A stretch of 64,000 bases of DNA. It comes from JAJRXG01 sp038523965 (lineage in GTDB: Bacteria; Bacteroidota; Bacteroidia; Chitinophagales; Saprospiraceae). Of this stretch, positions 1-8,296 are shown one piece after another. Positions within the stretch are counted from its first letter, which is position 1. Every line of letters begins with the position of its first letter. Both the position numbers and the translations under genes were made by a program. A model generated the notes under the pieces. It did no database searches. It was not told the DNA's origin and was given only the letters and a program-made list of their open reading frames with translations. Location of the stretch: positions 1-64,000 of the forward strand of contig JBCBIX010000002.1 in the NCBI GenBank assembly GCA_038523965.1, given 5' to 3'.

Positions 1-218
1 TTTTGAAAAATAGAGGTCAGTTCATCTCAGGGCTAAAACCCATTGTGATCGCGTCATTGGTGATGATCTTGACCTTCTCTCCCTGGATGTATAAGAACTA
101 CACCTTTACCAAGTCCACTTCTCTGATCAAGTTGGTCATCGGTGACAAGCCAAGACCCAATATCAGCTTAAGAAAACTGGAGCGGAACTATCAGAAAACC
201 ATCGATGAATCAAATTGA
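1..218 (+). CDS. C-terminal end of a polytopic membrane protein, probably glycosyltransferase-like (partial)
   Basis: The reading frame is open from the left window edge, so the true start lies outside. About 71 residues remain. They contain one hydrophobic segment (roughly residues 13-30) ending in SPWMYKNY, which resembles the Pro-Trp-x-x-Lys-Asn sequence found after a membrane helix in ArnT/PMT-type (GT39-like) glycosyltransferases, followed by a basic hydrophilic tail. The stop overlaps the start of the next gene as TGATG, a usual sign of translational coupling. Because the next protein looks like the C-terminal half of the same kind of enzyme, the two may be parts of one split protein. 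The family call is inference from a short fragment. Confidence 0.5.
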   Translation, partial: LKNRGQFISGLKPIVIASLVMILTFSPWMYKNYTFTKSTSLIKLVIGDKPRPNISLRKLERNYQKTIDESN

Positions 219-1612
219 TGGGTAGACGAATTCTATTGCTGTTGATGCTTTGTCTTGTAGTGGGCGCAGAGTGTGCTCAAGCGCAAGAAGAAGAGGGAAT
301 ATCAATATCTCTTGGCGATATCGAGAACGATGGACGTAGAGAGGAGATCCAACGATATTTCGGATACGAAGACCTGCTTTATCGATATCTAACCTTACCA
401 TATGATGTTTCGATCAACACGAACCAACGTGGTAGATATATCGATATCGGGTTTGCATTATTTGCCTTGGTGCCTCTGTTATTGTTGTCTTTGTTAAGGT
501 CGAGAGTTCGTTGGTTTTATGTCACAGCAATTGGGTTAATCGGATATCTCTTACTGTGTCAGCACCATTCTGTAATCATGCAGAGAGGCATGATTCCCGT
601 TAGCCCCACCAGTGATCAGTGGTCCAGCTATCTACAGACAGATAACAAGTCAGTTCCGGAGGCACTTTTGGCGGCGTGGTATTCCAGTACGCAGTGGTTG
701 ACTCGTCCTTTTGCAGAGATTTTCACAGGGATTACTGCACAGCGTGATCACATCACTTATCCACTGCTCATCATCTTGTTTATAGCAGGACTATGGTTGA
801 TATCTCGCGTCCGTGCGCGGTCTTCCCTGCAGAGCTTAGGCATGGTATCTATGGCTTTTGGGTTTCTATGGCTACTCTTATCCGCAGGGATTATATGGTA
901 TGGATTTCTCTTATTGCCATTCCTTTATGCGGGTATAGCTAAGTCGATAGGACAGAAGACCGAAGAGAGGGCCGATCATTTGTTTCGACCGAAGTATCTG
1001 ATGTTGGGCACTTTGGTCATTTGGGCTGTGACGGCCTATGTCGGGCGTATCTCCAACATTACCTATATGAATGCCGCCAATGAACAGCACATTGGCAAGG
1101 GTATTGTCGATCACAGTTTGTATCAGTATTCGACCGGCTCAGTTGATTTCAGTCAGTCACAGCAAGTATCCTATCCGGGTATCGGAACAGCCTTAGAATA
1201 CATCAATGAGTCAGATGCTTACATCTATCAGTTAGGGACAAGCATGGCATTCGAGATTCGAGATAATCCGAATCGCATCTTTTTTGACAATACATTGAAG
1301 GAGTTTTTCCGAGTCTTTTCGAAATATCGCGACAAGGAGGTGATCATGGATGTATGGGGTGCGTCGGATATCCAATTTCTTATCGTAGACCTCTATACCC
1401 ACACATTGGATCAGACCCCGGAGAAGTCGCTAACCAAGAAGTATCAGTTGTTGCTAAACACGCTCTATCAGAATCCCAAAGTGAGGCTCCTGGCAACAGA
1501 TCGAAAAATCGAGGTGGAACAACCAGATGGGAGCACCACACAGGAGTCCGCAGTGTTCGGGCCGAAGATTACCAACTTTGGCACCTACGCTATCTTTGAG
1601 ATTCTATCATGA
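218..1612 (+). CDS. polytopic membrane protein, possible C-terminal half of a GT39/PMT-like glycosyltransferase
   Basis: The product is 464 residues from ATG at 218 (a TTG at 215 is also in frame). It starts with a strong signal-peptide-like or anchor segment (MGRRILLLLMLCLVVGAECA), then a soluble stretch, then hydrophobic helices around residues 75-95, 105-120, 185-200, 210-240 and 265-275, and a soluble C-terminal domain of about 180 residues. The region around EEIQRYFGYEDLLYRYLTLP precedes a membrane block, as in large PMT-like proteins of this phylum. It overlaps the upstream gene by one base (TGATG) and the downstream GT2 gene by four (ATGA), so the three genes probably act together in envelope glycan or lipid-linked sugar synthesis. 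No catalytic Asp-Glu loop typical of GT39 N-termini is present, so activity alone is doubtful. Confidence 0.6.
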   Translation: MGRRILLLLMLCLVVGAECAQAQEEEGISISLGDIENDGRREEIQRYFGYEDLLYRYLTLPYDVSINTNQRGRYIDIGFALFALVPLLLLSLLRSRVRWFYVTAIGLIGYLLLCQHHSVIMQRGMIPVSPTSDQWSSYLQTDNKSVPEALLAAWYSSTQWLTRPFAEIFTGITAQRDHITYPLLIILFIAGLWLISRVRARSSLQSLGMVSMAFGFLWLLLSAGIIWYGFLLLPFLYAGIAKSIGQKTEERADHLFRPKYLMLGTLVIWAVTAYVGRISNITYMNAANEQHIGKGIVDHSLYQYSTGSVDFSQSQQVSYPGIGTALEYINESDAYIYQLGTSMAFEIRDNPNRIFFDNTLKEFFRVFSKYRDKEVIMDVWGASDIQFLIVDLYTHTLDQTPEKSLTKKYQLLLNTLYQNPKVRLLATDRKIEVEQPDGSTTQESAVFGPKITNFGTYAIFEILS

Positions 1613-2307
1613 GTGTCATCGAGTATCATACGGACATAGACGATATCTATATCGTTATACCAGCCAAAGACGAGGATCGGTATATCGTGTCTTTGGTTAA
1701 TCAAATCCAAGATCTCGGTTTTCGAAAGATCGTCATTGTGAATGACCACAGCACTGACAGAACCAAGCAGCTCGCTGAGGAGATAGAGGGCCTCGTCGTC
1801 CTCGATCATGTCATCAATCTTGGGGCAGGTGCATCAACACAAACTGGGATCGCCTACGCTGTCAGCCAGAAGGCTAAAATCATTGTCACCATCGATGCTG
1901 ATCTACAGCATAACCCTAAGGACATCCGCAGACTTGTCTCTTGTCTCGAAGACAAAGGCTGTGACCTCGTCATTGGCAGTCGGTTCTTACAGCCCAATGA
2001 TATACCTCGATCACGAATTATCTATAACCGCATTGCCAACTTGGTAAGCTTCCTTCTCACAGGGGCTTTCCTAACGGATAGTCAGTCTGGTCTGAAAGCC
2101 ATCGGACAAAATCTTTCAAAGAAACTTGATCTGACATATGATGGATTTGAGTTTTGTATGGAGATCATCAAGCAGGCCCGAGTCAACGGGTGTGACATTA
2201 TCGAAATTCCAGTCGATGTGCGCTATACTGCTGAGACCACTGCCAAAGGGCAAAACTTACGTTCTGGGGTCAACATGATCACTCGCCTGTTTTCGCCATT
2301 CAACTGA
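1609..2307 (+). CDS. family 2 glycosyltransferase (dolichol/polyprenol-phosphate sugar synthase-like)
   Basis: The 232-residue protein has a GT-A fold signature: YIVIPAKDED near the N-terminus, IVIVNDHSTDRT with the nucleotide-binding Asp, GAGASTQTG, and the metal-binding DADLQH at about residue 99. These motifs match the DPM1/GtrB-like group that moves a sugar from a nucleotide donor to polyprenyl phosphate on the inner membrane face. There are no C-terminal membrane helices, so it should be a soluble or peripheral enzyme. The ATG overlaps the stop of the upstream membrane protein (ATGA), suggesting that this enzyme may supply the lipid-linked sugar used by it. Substrate cannot be read from the sequence. 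Confidence 0.88.
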   Translation: MSVIEYHTDIDDIYIVIPAKDEDRYIVSLVNQIQDLGFRKIVIVNDHSTDRTKQLAEEIEGLVVLDHVINLGAGASTQTGIAYAVSQKAKIIVTIDADLQHNPKDIRRLVSCLEDKGCDLVIGSRFLQPNDIPRSRIIYNRIANLVSFLLTGAFLTDSQSGLKAIGQNLSKKLDLTYDGFEFCMEIIKQARVNGCDIIEIPVDVRYTAETTAKGQNLRSGVNMITRLFSPFN

Positions 2308-2355
2308 TATCGAACTTATTCTACCGTCCTTTTCGTTCTATCCTAAAAGCAGCGG

Positions 2356-2562
2356 ATGGAAGATCGAATGTTGTACAGGACCTATGATGAATTATTCAAA
2401 GCTGAAGTCATCAAGGCAAAGTTGAATGAAGCTGGTGTTGCTGCCTGGGTCATTAACAAGAAGGATTCAGCATACAACATGCCTGGGTTTGGCCATGTAG
2501 AGCTATATATCCGATCATCCGATGAGGCCAAAGTATCCAATGTGTTAGGAACCCAAGACTAA
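2356..2562 (+). CDS. DUF2007-like small protein
   Basis: A 68-residue protein with the pattern of the DUF2007 family (putative PII-like/signal-transducing small domain): an N-terminal YRTYDELFKAEVIKAKLNEA helix in which a ligand-sensing fold packs, a central variable loop, and VELYIRSSDEAKV near the end. ATG at 2356 and a second in-frame ATG at 2368 are both possible; the family alignment would allow either. The function of the family is unknown. Its last 18 bases overlap the 3' end of the convergent nuclease gene, so transcripts of the two are antisense at their ends. Confidence 0.7.
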   Translation: MEDRMLYRTYDELFKAEVIKAKLNEAGVAAWVINKKDSAYNMPGFGHVELYIRSSDEAKVSNVLGTQD

Positions 2563-3237
2563 TAGCATCGGTGAGTGATCAGATAGTCCTCCTTCGCGAT
2601 AGTGATGGAGGTATTCGCAGGATTGGATAAGGGGTAGCAGATGGTCAGCAGCATAGGAATGATCATATCTATATCCATTACCCTGATGGCTATACCAGCT
2701 GTACTCGCGCTTATCCCCGTTTAGTGCTCTGAAGGCATCTCTAAAGCCTTTTGTAGAGAGTGTTTCTAATCGATCTGTGTACCAGAAGGAGTCTCCATCT
2801 TGATCGACGTGATTAATACCGGTGTTGTAATCACCGACGATAATCGAAGTCGGATGTTCGACGATGAACTCATCAATAATCCAGTCTAACAGACGGTGTT
2901 TCTTTTTATGAGGCAGGTAGACCGAGAGTATCGTAAATGCTCCAAAGATTCCCGCCACCACATTATCGCTATACAAATCATCGATATCCGAATAGAGGAT
3001 GGAGGAGCATGGGAACTTACTTGCTAAGAATGCGGTGTTTGAGCTGCTTTGAGCTGCAGAGGTGACCTGATGGAGATAACCAAGGCGAAGGAGATCGATA
3101 CGCATTTGGGTGCCAGTGGCATTATTCCGCCATTCGTTGAGCGCAAGAATGTCAGGGTTGATCTCACGGATGGCCCGAACGATACCCTTACTCCTGGAGC
3201 CCCCTCCTTGACGAATGTTCCAGGATAAAATCTTCAT
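2545..3237 (-). CDS. endonuclease/exonuclease/phosphatase (EEP) family nuclease
   Basis: The 230-residue protein carries the full ExoIII/AP-endonuclease-type catalytic set: SWNIR (Asn7), LNEWR (metal-binding Glu35), VGDYNTG (Asp and Asn), YRYDHSYAA and LSDHSP (catalytic His near the C-terminus). It is of minimal length, lacking additional domains and any signal peptide, so it should be cytoplasmic and act on DNA. It begins one base after the ku stop and is the last gene of the ogt - DUF1415 - ligD - ku - EEP run. That placement suggests end-cleaning or abasic-site processing during non-homologous end joining. The family also contains phosphatases, so the DNA role is inference from context. 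Confidence 0.85.
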   Translation of the reverse strand: MKILSWNIRQGGGSRSKGIVRAIREINPDILALNEWRNNATGTQMRIDLLRLGYLHQVTSAAQSSSNTAFLASKFPCSSILYSDIDDLYSDNVVAGIFGAFTILSVYLPHKKKHRLLDWIIDEFIVEHPTSIIVGDYNTGINHVDQDGDSFWYTDRLETLSTKGFRDAFRALNGDKREYSWYSHQGNGYRYDHSYAADHLLPLIQSCEYLHHYREGGLSDHSPMLLVLGS

Positions 3238-4032
3238 CTATGCCCCTTTTTTGACCTTTTTCGCTTGTTCGATGCTTGCCTTTAGAGCATCCATGATATC
3301 AACGACTGGGGTGTCGTCTTTTTCTTCATCAGTGATGGTAATCACTTCTTTTCCATCGATCTTTTCATTGATTAGATCCATGAGTGCAGTGGTGTAGCGG
3401 TCTGTAAAGTCCACTTTTTCGAATGGCATGATTAGGCTTTCGACGAGAGTTTGAGCCAGTGCCAATTGGTTTTCATCGACATCTGGGCGAGCGACATCGG
3501 GTACAGCTTTGATATCTCGAAGTTCTTCTGGATAACGAAGCTTGTACATGATCATACCACTATCATCGGCAGTCAATAGCACAACGTCTTCTCGATCTCT
3601 AAGTATGATACGGCCGATGCCAGCTTTGTTCGATGAGCGTAGTACCTCTGAGAATAGGCTAAAGGTCTTTTGTGCCACTTCTCCGTTAGGTCCAACATAG
3701 TAGACAGCTTCGAATCTGGACGGGTGCACTTCATTTACATCGACGAACGCTTCGATATCGATAGCGCGCGTACTTTTGAGTTTGATTTGGTCGAGCTCTC
3801 GTTGCTCCAGTACGACATATTGATCTTCCGCGTACTCGTAGCCTTTTACGATGTCTTTGGAGGATAGCTCCTCACCGCATAGGCGGCACACTTTTTTATA
3901 GGAGACACGACCCATGTCCTTCTTGTGGATCTGGTTGAAGGAGATCTTTGATGAAGAGTCGATCGCATTGAAGATTTGGATGGGTATAGTGACTAACGAG
4001 AATCGGATGTGCCCTTTCCAGATTGATCTCAT
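3238..4032 (-). CDS. ku: non-homologous end-joining DNA-end-binding protein Ku
   Basis: 264 residues, the usual length for a bacterial Ku homodimer subunit. The N-terminus MRSIWKGHIRFSLVTIPIQI is diagnostic of bacterial Ku, followed by the conserved SFNQIHKKD and a Cys-x-x-Cys pair in VCRLCGEEL. It threads onto double-strand ends and recruits LigD. The ATG overlaps the ligD stop by four bases (ATGA), so the pair is translationally coupled. A short Lys-rich C-terminal tail (AKKVKKGA) resembles the basic extensions that influence DNA sliding in other bacterial Ku proteins. Identification is very secure. Confidence 0.96.
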   Translation of the reverse strand: MRSIWKGHIRFSLVTIPIQIFNAIDSSSKISFNQIHKKDMGRVSYKKVCRLCGEELSSKDIVKGYEYAEDQYVVLEQRELDQIKLKSTRAIDIEAFVDVNEVHPSRFEAVYYVGPNGEVAQKTFSLFSEVLRSSNKAGIGRIILRDREDVVLLTADDSGMIMYKLRYPEELRDIKAVPDVARPDVDENQLALAQTLVESLIMPFEKVDFTDRYTTALMDLINEKIDGKEVITITDEEKDDTPVVDIMDALKASIEQAKKVKKGA

Positions 4033-6320
4033 GATGATGTGTTGAGTTGGATGAAAACTGGTTCGCGATATGTTTGATTAGAGCTCATCGATGCATACTT
4101 GATTTTACAAGAGTACTTGGGAGTGATCCAAACACTCTGAGACTCCTCTTCTACGGTGTTTGGGATTGGCTTTTGGGTTGTTTCCAATCCAGAAAATAGC
4201 TCAGTCATTTCATTGAGAGAGTCTTGGTTAAAGCCGGTTCCAACCTTGCCCATATACACAAGTCGATTGTCCTTTCTTTTCGCCAGATGCAGGGCTCCAA
4301 AGTATCCACAGCGGTCCCCTTTGCCCACAGTATATCCAATGATCAAACATTGGTCCACTCTACGAACCTTAACCTTCTTCCAATGAAGAGATCGCTCACC
4401 CACGTGGTAGCGGCTGTTTTGATCTTTGGCCATGATTCCTTCCATATTCTGTGCTTCGATCGCATCGAATAATAGTTGACCGTCATCAAAGGTCTTGCTC
4501 ATGCGTACATACTGAGAAGTCTGTAAAATGGTCTCAAGTAAGCTTCGCCGCCGATGCAATGGCTCGTCTGTAATATCAAATCCATCTAAGCTGATCATAT
4601 CGAATAGGTAGAGCGTAGTTTCCTTCTTACTCATAGTTGAACCAGCCTTCGCATGCATTCTGCTGATTACCTCGTGAAAAAGCGGTTTTCCAGCGTCATC
4701 CAGGACAACAATCTCTCCATCAAGAACGGCTTGCTCAGCTTCGTAAGCGGATGGATCCAGTAATTCTGAGAACTGTGCCGTGATGTCACGTCCACTGCGA
4801 CTCCTGATGCGGACCTGATCTTCTTCTACGTATACCAAGACTCGTATACCATCCCATTTTACTTCATATCGGGTGCTATCGCTCTTGGGTATTACTTCTG
4901 CTGCAGTAGCCAACATAGGTTTGGCTGGATAGGACCAATTGTAACATCGCAGCTCGTCGGTAGTCTGGATAAGCCATTGGGATTCCTTATTGATTTGATA
5001 TAGTTTGAATTCTCGTGATGCACGTTTTGAGATAAGTCTGAAGCTAATTGTGCCCTTCTTCTTCTCTAACCATTCGATACGTCCATTATCCATGATCCAC
5101 ATGACTCCTGCTCCGTACTGTCCGGGCGGTATGACTCCTTCAAAAGACAGGTATTTTATGGGATGATCCTCCGTTTGGATAGCGAGGCGCTTCTGACCAG
5201 GGCTGTAGGGAAGCCCTTTGGGAATGGCCCACGATAATAATATCCCATCATCCTCTAATCGTAAGTCGTAGTGCAGATTAGAGGCGTTATGTAGCTGTAT
5301 GACATACTGGTCGCGGTACTGCTGTGAGATTCGAGGAAGTGGCTCTGGGGTTTTGCCAAAATCTCGTTTGCTATGGTATTCCTTCAGTCGATCATCATGC
5401 ACAGGTTGAAATACTTGGGTAGTTGCTCCTTGATGATCAGCCAAAGGTGCCTCATGATCTCTCCATGCTGCCCAGACATCTCCTACCGCAGTGAGACGTT
5501 GCCGATAATTAGAGAAGTTGTACTCCTGTGAAGACTCGAGAGTATGGAGCTCATCCCATAGGATCGGCATCGAGATTGGTGCTCCAGGTTTGCCCCGAAG
5601 GCTGTAGGGCGCAACTGTTGTGTTAGAGATGTAGTTGCGATAGATATCGATGAGGATCTTTCCTTTTCGTTTTTCTTTTGAGAGCTGAAGGGTGTAATTG
5701 TCCCTGTACATGCCTACAAATCGTTTTGCCAGAGCTTTCACATTAGCTGATACATCTGCAAACACCATGTTGGGAAGAATGGGCACAACCAGGTGTAGAC
5801 CTTTACCGCCCGAGGTTTTGACGAACGGAGTGTAGTCATAGTCTTCCAAAAAAGCCCTGAGCCGAAATGCAGCGTCTTTCACCTCTCTGAATTCCAGCCC
5901 TTCGTCGGGATCGAGGTCAACTATGAAGAGGTCCGGCCGCTGGTCAAAGCCGCTCCTGTACTGCATTGGATGCAGTTCTAAGCAAGCCAAATTTGCTAAC
6001 CATACAAGGGTTGCTCGATCCTCAGGTACAATGTAGTTGATGGATTTATCATCATGCTTGACTGATAGTGAGGGGATCCAGTCTGGGGTCCAGTCGGGCT
6101 TATCCTTGCTGTAGAATCCCTTGCTTCCGATCCCATCCGGATATCTGATGACAGTTAAAGGTCGAGAACCAACGTATCGTAGCAGGATCTCAGCCATATC
6201 CAGATGATAGTGGATCACGTTGGCCTTGGTGATGTCTTTTGACGGATAGAGGACTTTAGATAAGTTGGTCAGTTTGATTTTCTGACCATCGACCTTCGTA
6301 TATACGACGTCACTACTCAC
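4029..6320 (-). CDS. ligD: multifunctional NHEJ ligase LigD (polymerase - phosphoesterase - ligase)
   Basis: 763 residues in POL-PE-LIG order, the arrangement known from mycobacterial LigD rather than the PE-LIG-POL order of Pseudomonas. POL (about 1-290): catalytic VDLDP (Asp135, Asp137), SGGKGLHLVVP and the third acidic segment KILIDIYRN. PE (about 335-450): His344, His350, Asp352, Arg354 and His386, matching the 3'-phosphoesterase metal site. LIG (about 465-763): KWDG with the adenylated Lys489, then LDGEIVVLD and downstream nucleotidyltransferase motifs. All three activities therefore look intact. It overlaps DUF1415 upstream by eight bases and ku downstream by four. It repairs double-strand breaks with Ku, adding ribo- or deoxynucleotides before sealing. 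Confidence 0.96.
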   Translation of the reverse strand: MSSDVVYTKVDGQKIKLTNLSKVLYPSKDITKANVIHYHLDMAEILLRYVGSRPLTVIRYPDGIGSKGFYSKDKPDWTPDWIPSLSVKHDDKSINYIVPEDRATLVWLANLACLELHPMQYRSGFDQRPDLFIVDLDPDEGLEFREVKDAAFRLRAFLEDYDYTPFVKTSGGKGLHLVVPILPNMVFADVSANVKALAKRFVGMYRDNYTLQLSKEKRKGKILIDIYRNYISNTTVAPYSLRGKPGAPISMPILWDELHTLESSQEYNFSNYRQRLTAVGDVWAAWRDHEAPLADHQGATTQVFQPVHDDRLKEYHSKRDFGKTPEPLPRISQQYRDQYVIQLHNASNLHYDLRLEDDGILLSWAIPKGLPYSPGQKRLAIQTEDHPIKYLSFEGVIPPGQYGAGVMWIMDNGRIEWLEKKKGTISFRLISKRASREFKLYQINKESQWLIQTTDELRCYNWSYPAKPMLATAAEVIPKSDSTRYEVKWDGIRVLVYVEEDQVRIRSRSGRDITAQFSELLDPSAYEAEQAVLDGEIVVLDDAGKPLFHEVISRMHAKAGSTMSKKETTLYLFDMISLDGFDITDEPLHRRRSLLETILQTSQYVRMSKTFDDGQLLFDAIEAQNMEGIMAKDQNSRYHVGERSLHWKKVKVRRVDQCLIIGYTVGKGDRCGYFGALHLAKRKDNRLVYMGKVGTGFNQDSLNEMTELFSGLETTQKPIPNTVEEESQSVWITPKYSCKIKYASMSSNQTYREPVFIQLNTSS

Positions 6321-6894
6321 TGCTCTCCGTATTTGGATCTATGATTTTGCCCATCATCGCTGCCCAAGATGCCTTGGATTCTTGACGAAGGCGCTGATGG
6401 TTTTGGAGGAGCAAATCTTGGGTCCGAAATCCATTTTCGACCACGGCAGTGATGCTTGACTCACGTAGGATATGAATCATGGCAAACGGAGACCGGTTTA
6501 CATGATGGGTCATGTCATCCGATGGGATATCTCCTCCAAATTTGAACTCAGGGTGAAAACATACACATTGGTATTGTCCGAGATAACCTCTTTGTCCGAG
6601 AAGTTCTGATTGATTCTGAACTGTATCGTACCAATCCCCAAACGAGCAGGTAGTCGATGGAAAAATCAGCAACATTGTTTCTATCTGTGGTTTCTCATCC
6701 AATAGTTGATAACCTTCGAGCATGCGCCCCCGTATGTCAACGATCGACTCAAGCACTCGATAATGGATGCGATCATGCTCGTAAGGCGATTTAGCAAATG
6801 GACATAACCCCCATCCAATAACAACCGTGTTCAGCCATCGCTTGGTTATGCCGATGATTTCATCTGTGGTGTAGCCGTGTGCAGCAGTATTCAT
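6313..6894 (-). CDS. DUF1415 family protein
   Basis: 193 residues. The segment VVIGWGLCPFAK close to the N-terminus and FHPEFKFGG in the second half are hallmarks of DUF1415, a widespread cytoplasmic family of unknown function. HPEF and the Cys of LCPFAK are conserved and could form a metal or redox site. It is embedded in a repair operon: its start overlaps the ogt stop by four bases and its end overlaps the ligD start by eight. Such tight coupling suggests co-regulation with repair genes, but does not by itself prove a repair function. No signal peptide or membrane segment is visible. Confidence 0.85.
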   Translation of the reverse strand: MNTAAHGYTTDEIIGITKRWLNTVVIGWGLCPFAKSPYEHDRIHYRVLESIVDIRGRMLEGYQLLDEKPQIETMLLIFPSTTCSFGDWYDTVQNQSELLGQRGYLGQYQCVCFHPEFKFGGDIPSDDMTHHVNRSPFAMIHILRESSITAVVENGFRTQDLLLQNHQRLRQESKASWAAMMGKIIDPNTESSE

Positions 6895-7391
6895 GAGAAA
6901 AGTTGGCCCGCTGGCACTGCGCGAAAACGTCGCTCATGAAGTAGTAACCATCGTTTAGCCTCTATCCCCCAAGCATAGCCAGTTAATGCCCCATCGCTAC
7001 CGATGACCCGATGGCAAGGGATGATGATTCCTATTGGATTAGCGGCATTAGCAGCTCCTACGGCTTGGCTCGCGCCGGGAGAGTTTAGTAATGAGGCGAC
7101 TTCTCCATATGATGTAGTTTCTCCATAGTTGATATTCAGAAGTTGCTGCCAAACACGAAGGTTGAAGCCGGGAGAAGTGGGAAGATCGAGTGCTACCGTG
7201 AACTGCTTTAGTTCTCCGTTGAAATAATCAGTCAGTTCGTCTATCGCCATTGATACATGTTGATTAGAACGCTCGCGGATGTGGCTCTCCTGGGAGATGG
7301 ACAGACGGGTCAAGCCTCGCTCGCTCGCTGTAAGCTGGACTACTCCAATGGGAGTAGTTAGGGTGCCGTGAAAAGTAGTAGAAGGGTCCAT
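6891..7391 (-). CDS. ogt: methylated-DNA--protein-cysteine S-methyltransferase (Ogt/AGT)
   Basis: 166 residues, typical of a stand-alone suicide alkyltransferase. The active site IIPCHRVIGSDG carries the acceptor Cys; the upstream helix-turn-helix contains GETTSYGEVASLL and the Asn-containing AVGAANAANP; the C-terminal segment GYAWGIEAKRWLLLHE completes the pocket. It removes O6-alkyl groups from guanine in DNA. It lacks an AdaA-type regulatory domain. It is the first gene of a five-gene minus-strand operon with DUF1415, ligD, ku and an EEP nuclease, so direct reversal and end-joining repair are physically linked here. The 78-base gap to the divergent thioesterase gene must hold the operon promoter. 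Confidence 0.95.
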   Translation of the reverse strand: MDPSTTFHGTLTTPIGVVQLTASERGLTRLSISQESHIRERSNQHVSMAIDELTDYFNGELKQFTVALDLPTSPGFNLRVWQQLLNINYGETTSYGEVASLLNSPGASQAVGAANAANPIGIIIPCHRVIGSDGALTGYAWGIEAKRWLLLHERRFRAVPAGQLFS

Positions 7392-7469
7392 TTGAGCTAC
7401 ATGCCAATCATATAAAGATGCTTAATGTCCAGGGGATCGACTGTAGCTTAGTCTGTCATTTGAAGTGTT

Positions 7470-8213
7470 ATGATTACATCTGCACCACCATCAGGATACG
7501 AAGTGGCTTATCAGATCCGAACATCAGAGATCGACGACCAGCGGCTGATTCGTATACCCGCTTTACTTCAGTTGATGCAGGAAGCATCCATGCAAAATGT
7601 CATCCAGCTGTCAGTCTCGGTCTGGGATCTGCAGGGTGATTCGGTCTCTTGGGTACTCCTGCGCAAAGAACTTACGGTCCATCGTTATCCGACACTTAAT
7701 GAGAGGATCAAAGTGCTGACTTATCCATCTGGGTTTGATCGAGTGTTTGCCTACCGTGATTATCTCGTCTACGATGATAAAGGAATGTTGGTCGCGAGCG
7801 CCTCGAGTACATGGACCTTAATGAACCTTAACTCTCGAAAAATCTCCCGTATACCGGAGTCCTATGCGAAGTATGTAGAAGTTGGCCGTGATCAGCGTCT
7901 ACCACTCCCCTCGACCAAAATTCCACTTGTTTCAGATGTTTCAGACGTCTTTGACTACACGTTTCGGAATTATGATCTGGATTGGAACGGGCATGTGAAC
8001 AATGTTAATCTGGTGAAGCTGCTGATCGAGGGCTTAGATCATATTCACCCACAAGAGCGCCCATTTCAGTTCATATACCATATACGTGCCGAATGTCGAG
8101 CTGGACAGAAGGTTACTGTATCCAGTGCTCCTATGAATGAAAAGAAGAGCTATTGTTCAGTGAGAGATGAAGAAGGCCAGCTTCTTGTCGCAGCCCAAGC
8201 AATATGGGGTTAG
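7470..8213 (+). CDS. acyl-ACP thioesterase-like protein (double hotdog)
   Basis: 247 residues with two hotdog-like halves. The first half has YEVAYQIRTSEIDDQRLIRI and a long helix; the second has DLDWNGHVNNVNLVKLLIEG, the conserved Asp/Asn-His-Val-Asn block of plant-type FatA/FatB and bacterial acyl-ACP thioesterases. It would release free fatty acids from acyl carrier protein in the cytoplasm, which in Bacteroidota is thought to tune lipid composition. ATG at 7470 leaves a few residues before the first conserved strand, as in the family. It is divergent from the repair operon and lies upstream of DUF4175, separated by 83 bases. Confidence 0.85.
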   Translation: MITSAPPSGYEVAYQIRTSEIDDQRLIRIPALLQLMQEASMQNVIQLSVSVWDLQGDSVSWVLLRKELTVHRYPTLNERIKVLTYPSGFDRVFAYRDYLVYDDKGMLVASASSTWTLMNLNSRKISRIPESYAKYVEVGRDQRLPLPSTKIPLVSDVSDVFDYTFRNYDLDWNGHVNNVNLVKLLIEGLDHIHPQERPFQFIYHIRAECRAGQKVTVSSAPMNEKKSYCSVRDEEGQLLVAAQAIWG

Positions 8214-8296
8214 TGCGTGGACATCACCTTGATCCACAGGACAAGAATACATAGCTTAGTACTGTACTTAGGCTCACAGCTCGTGTCTATTCTGTT

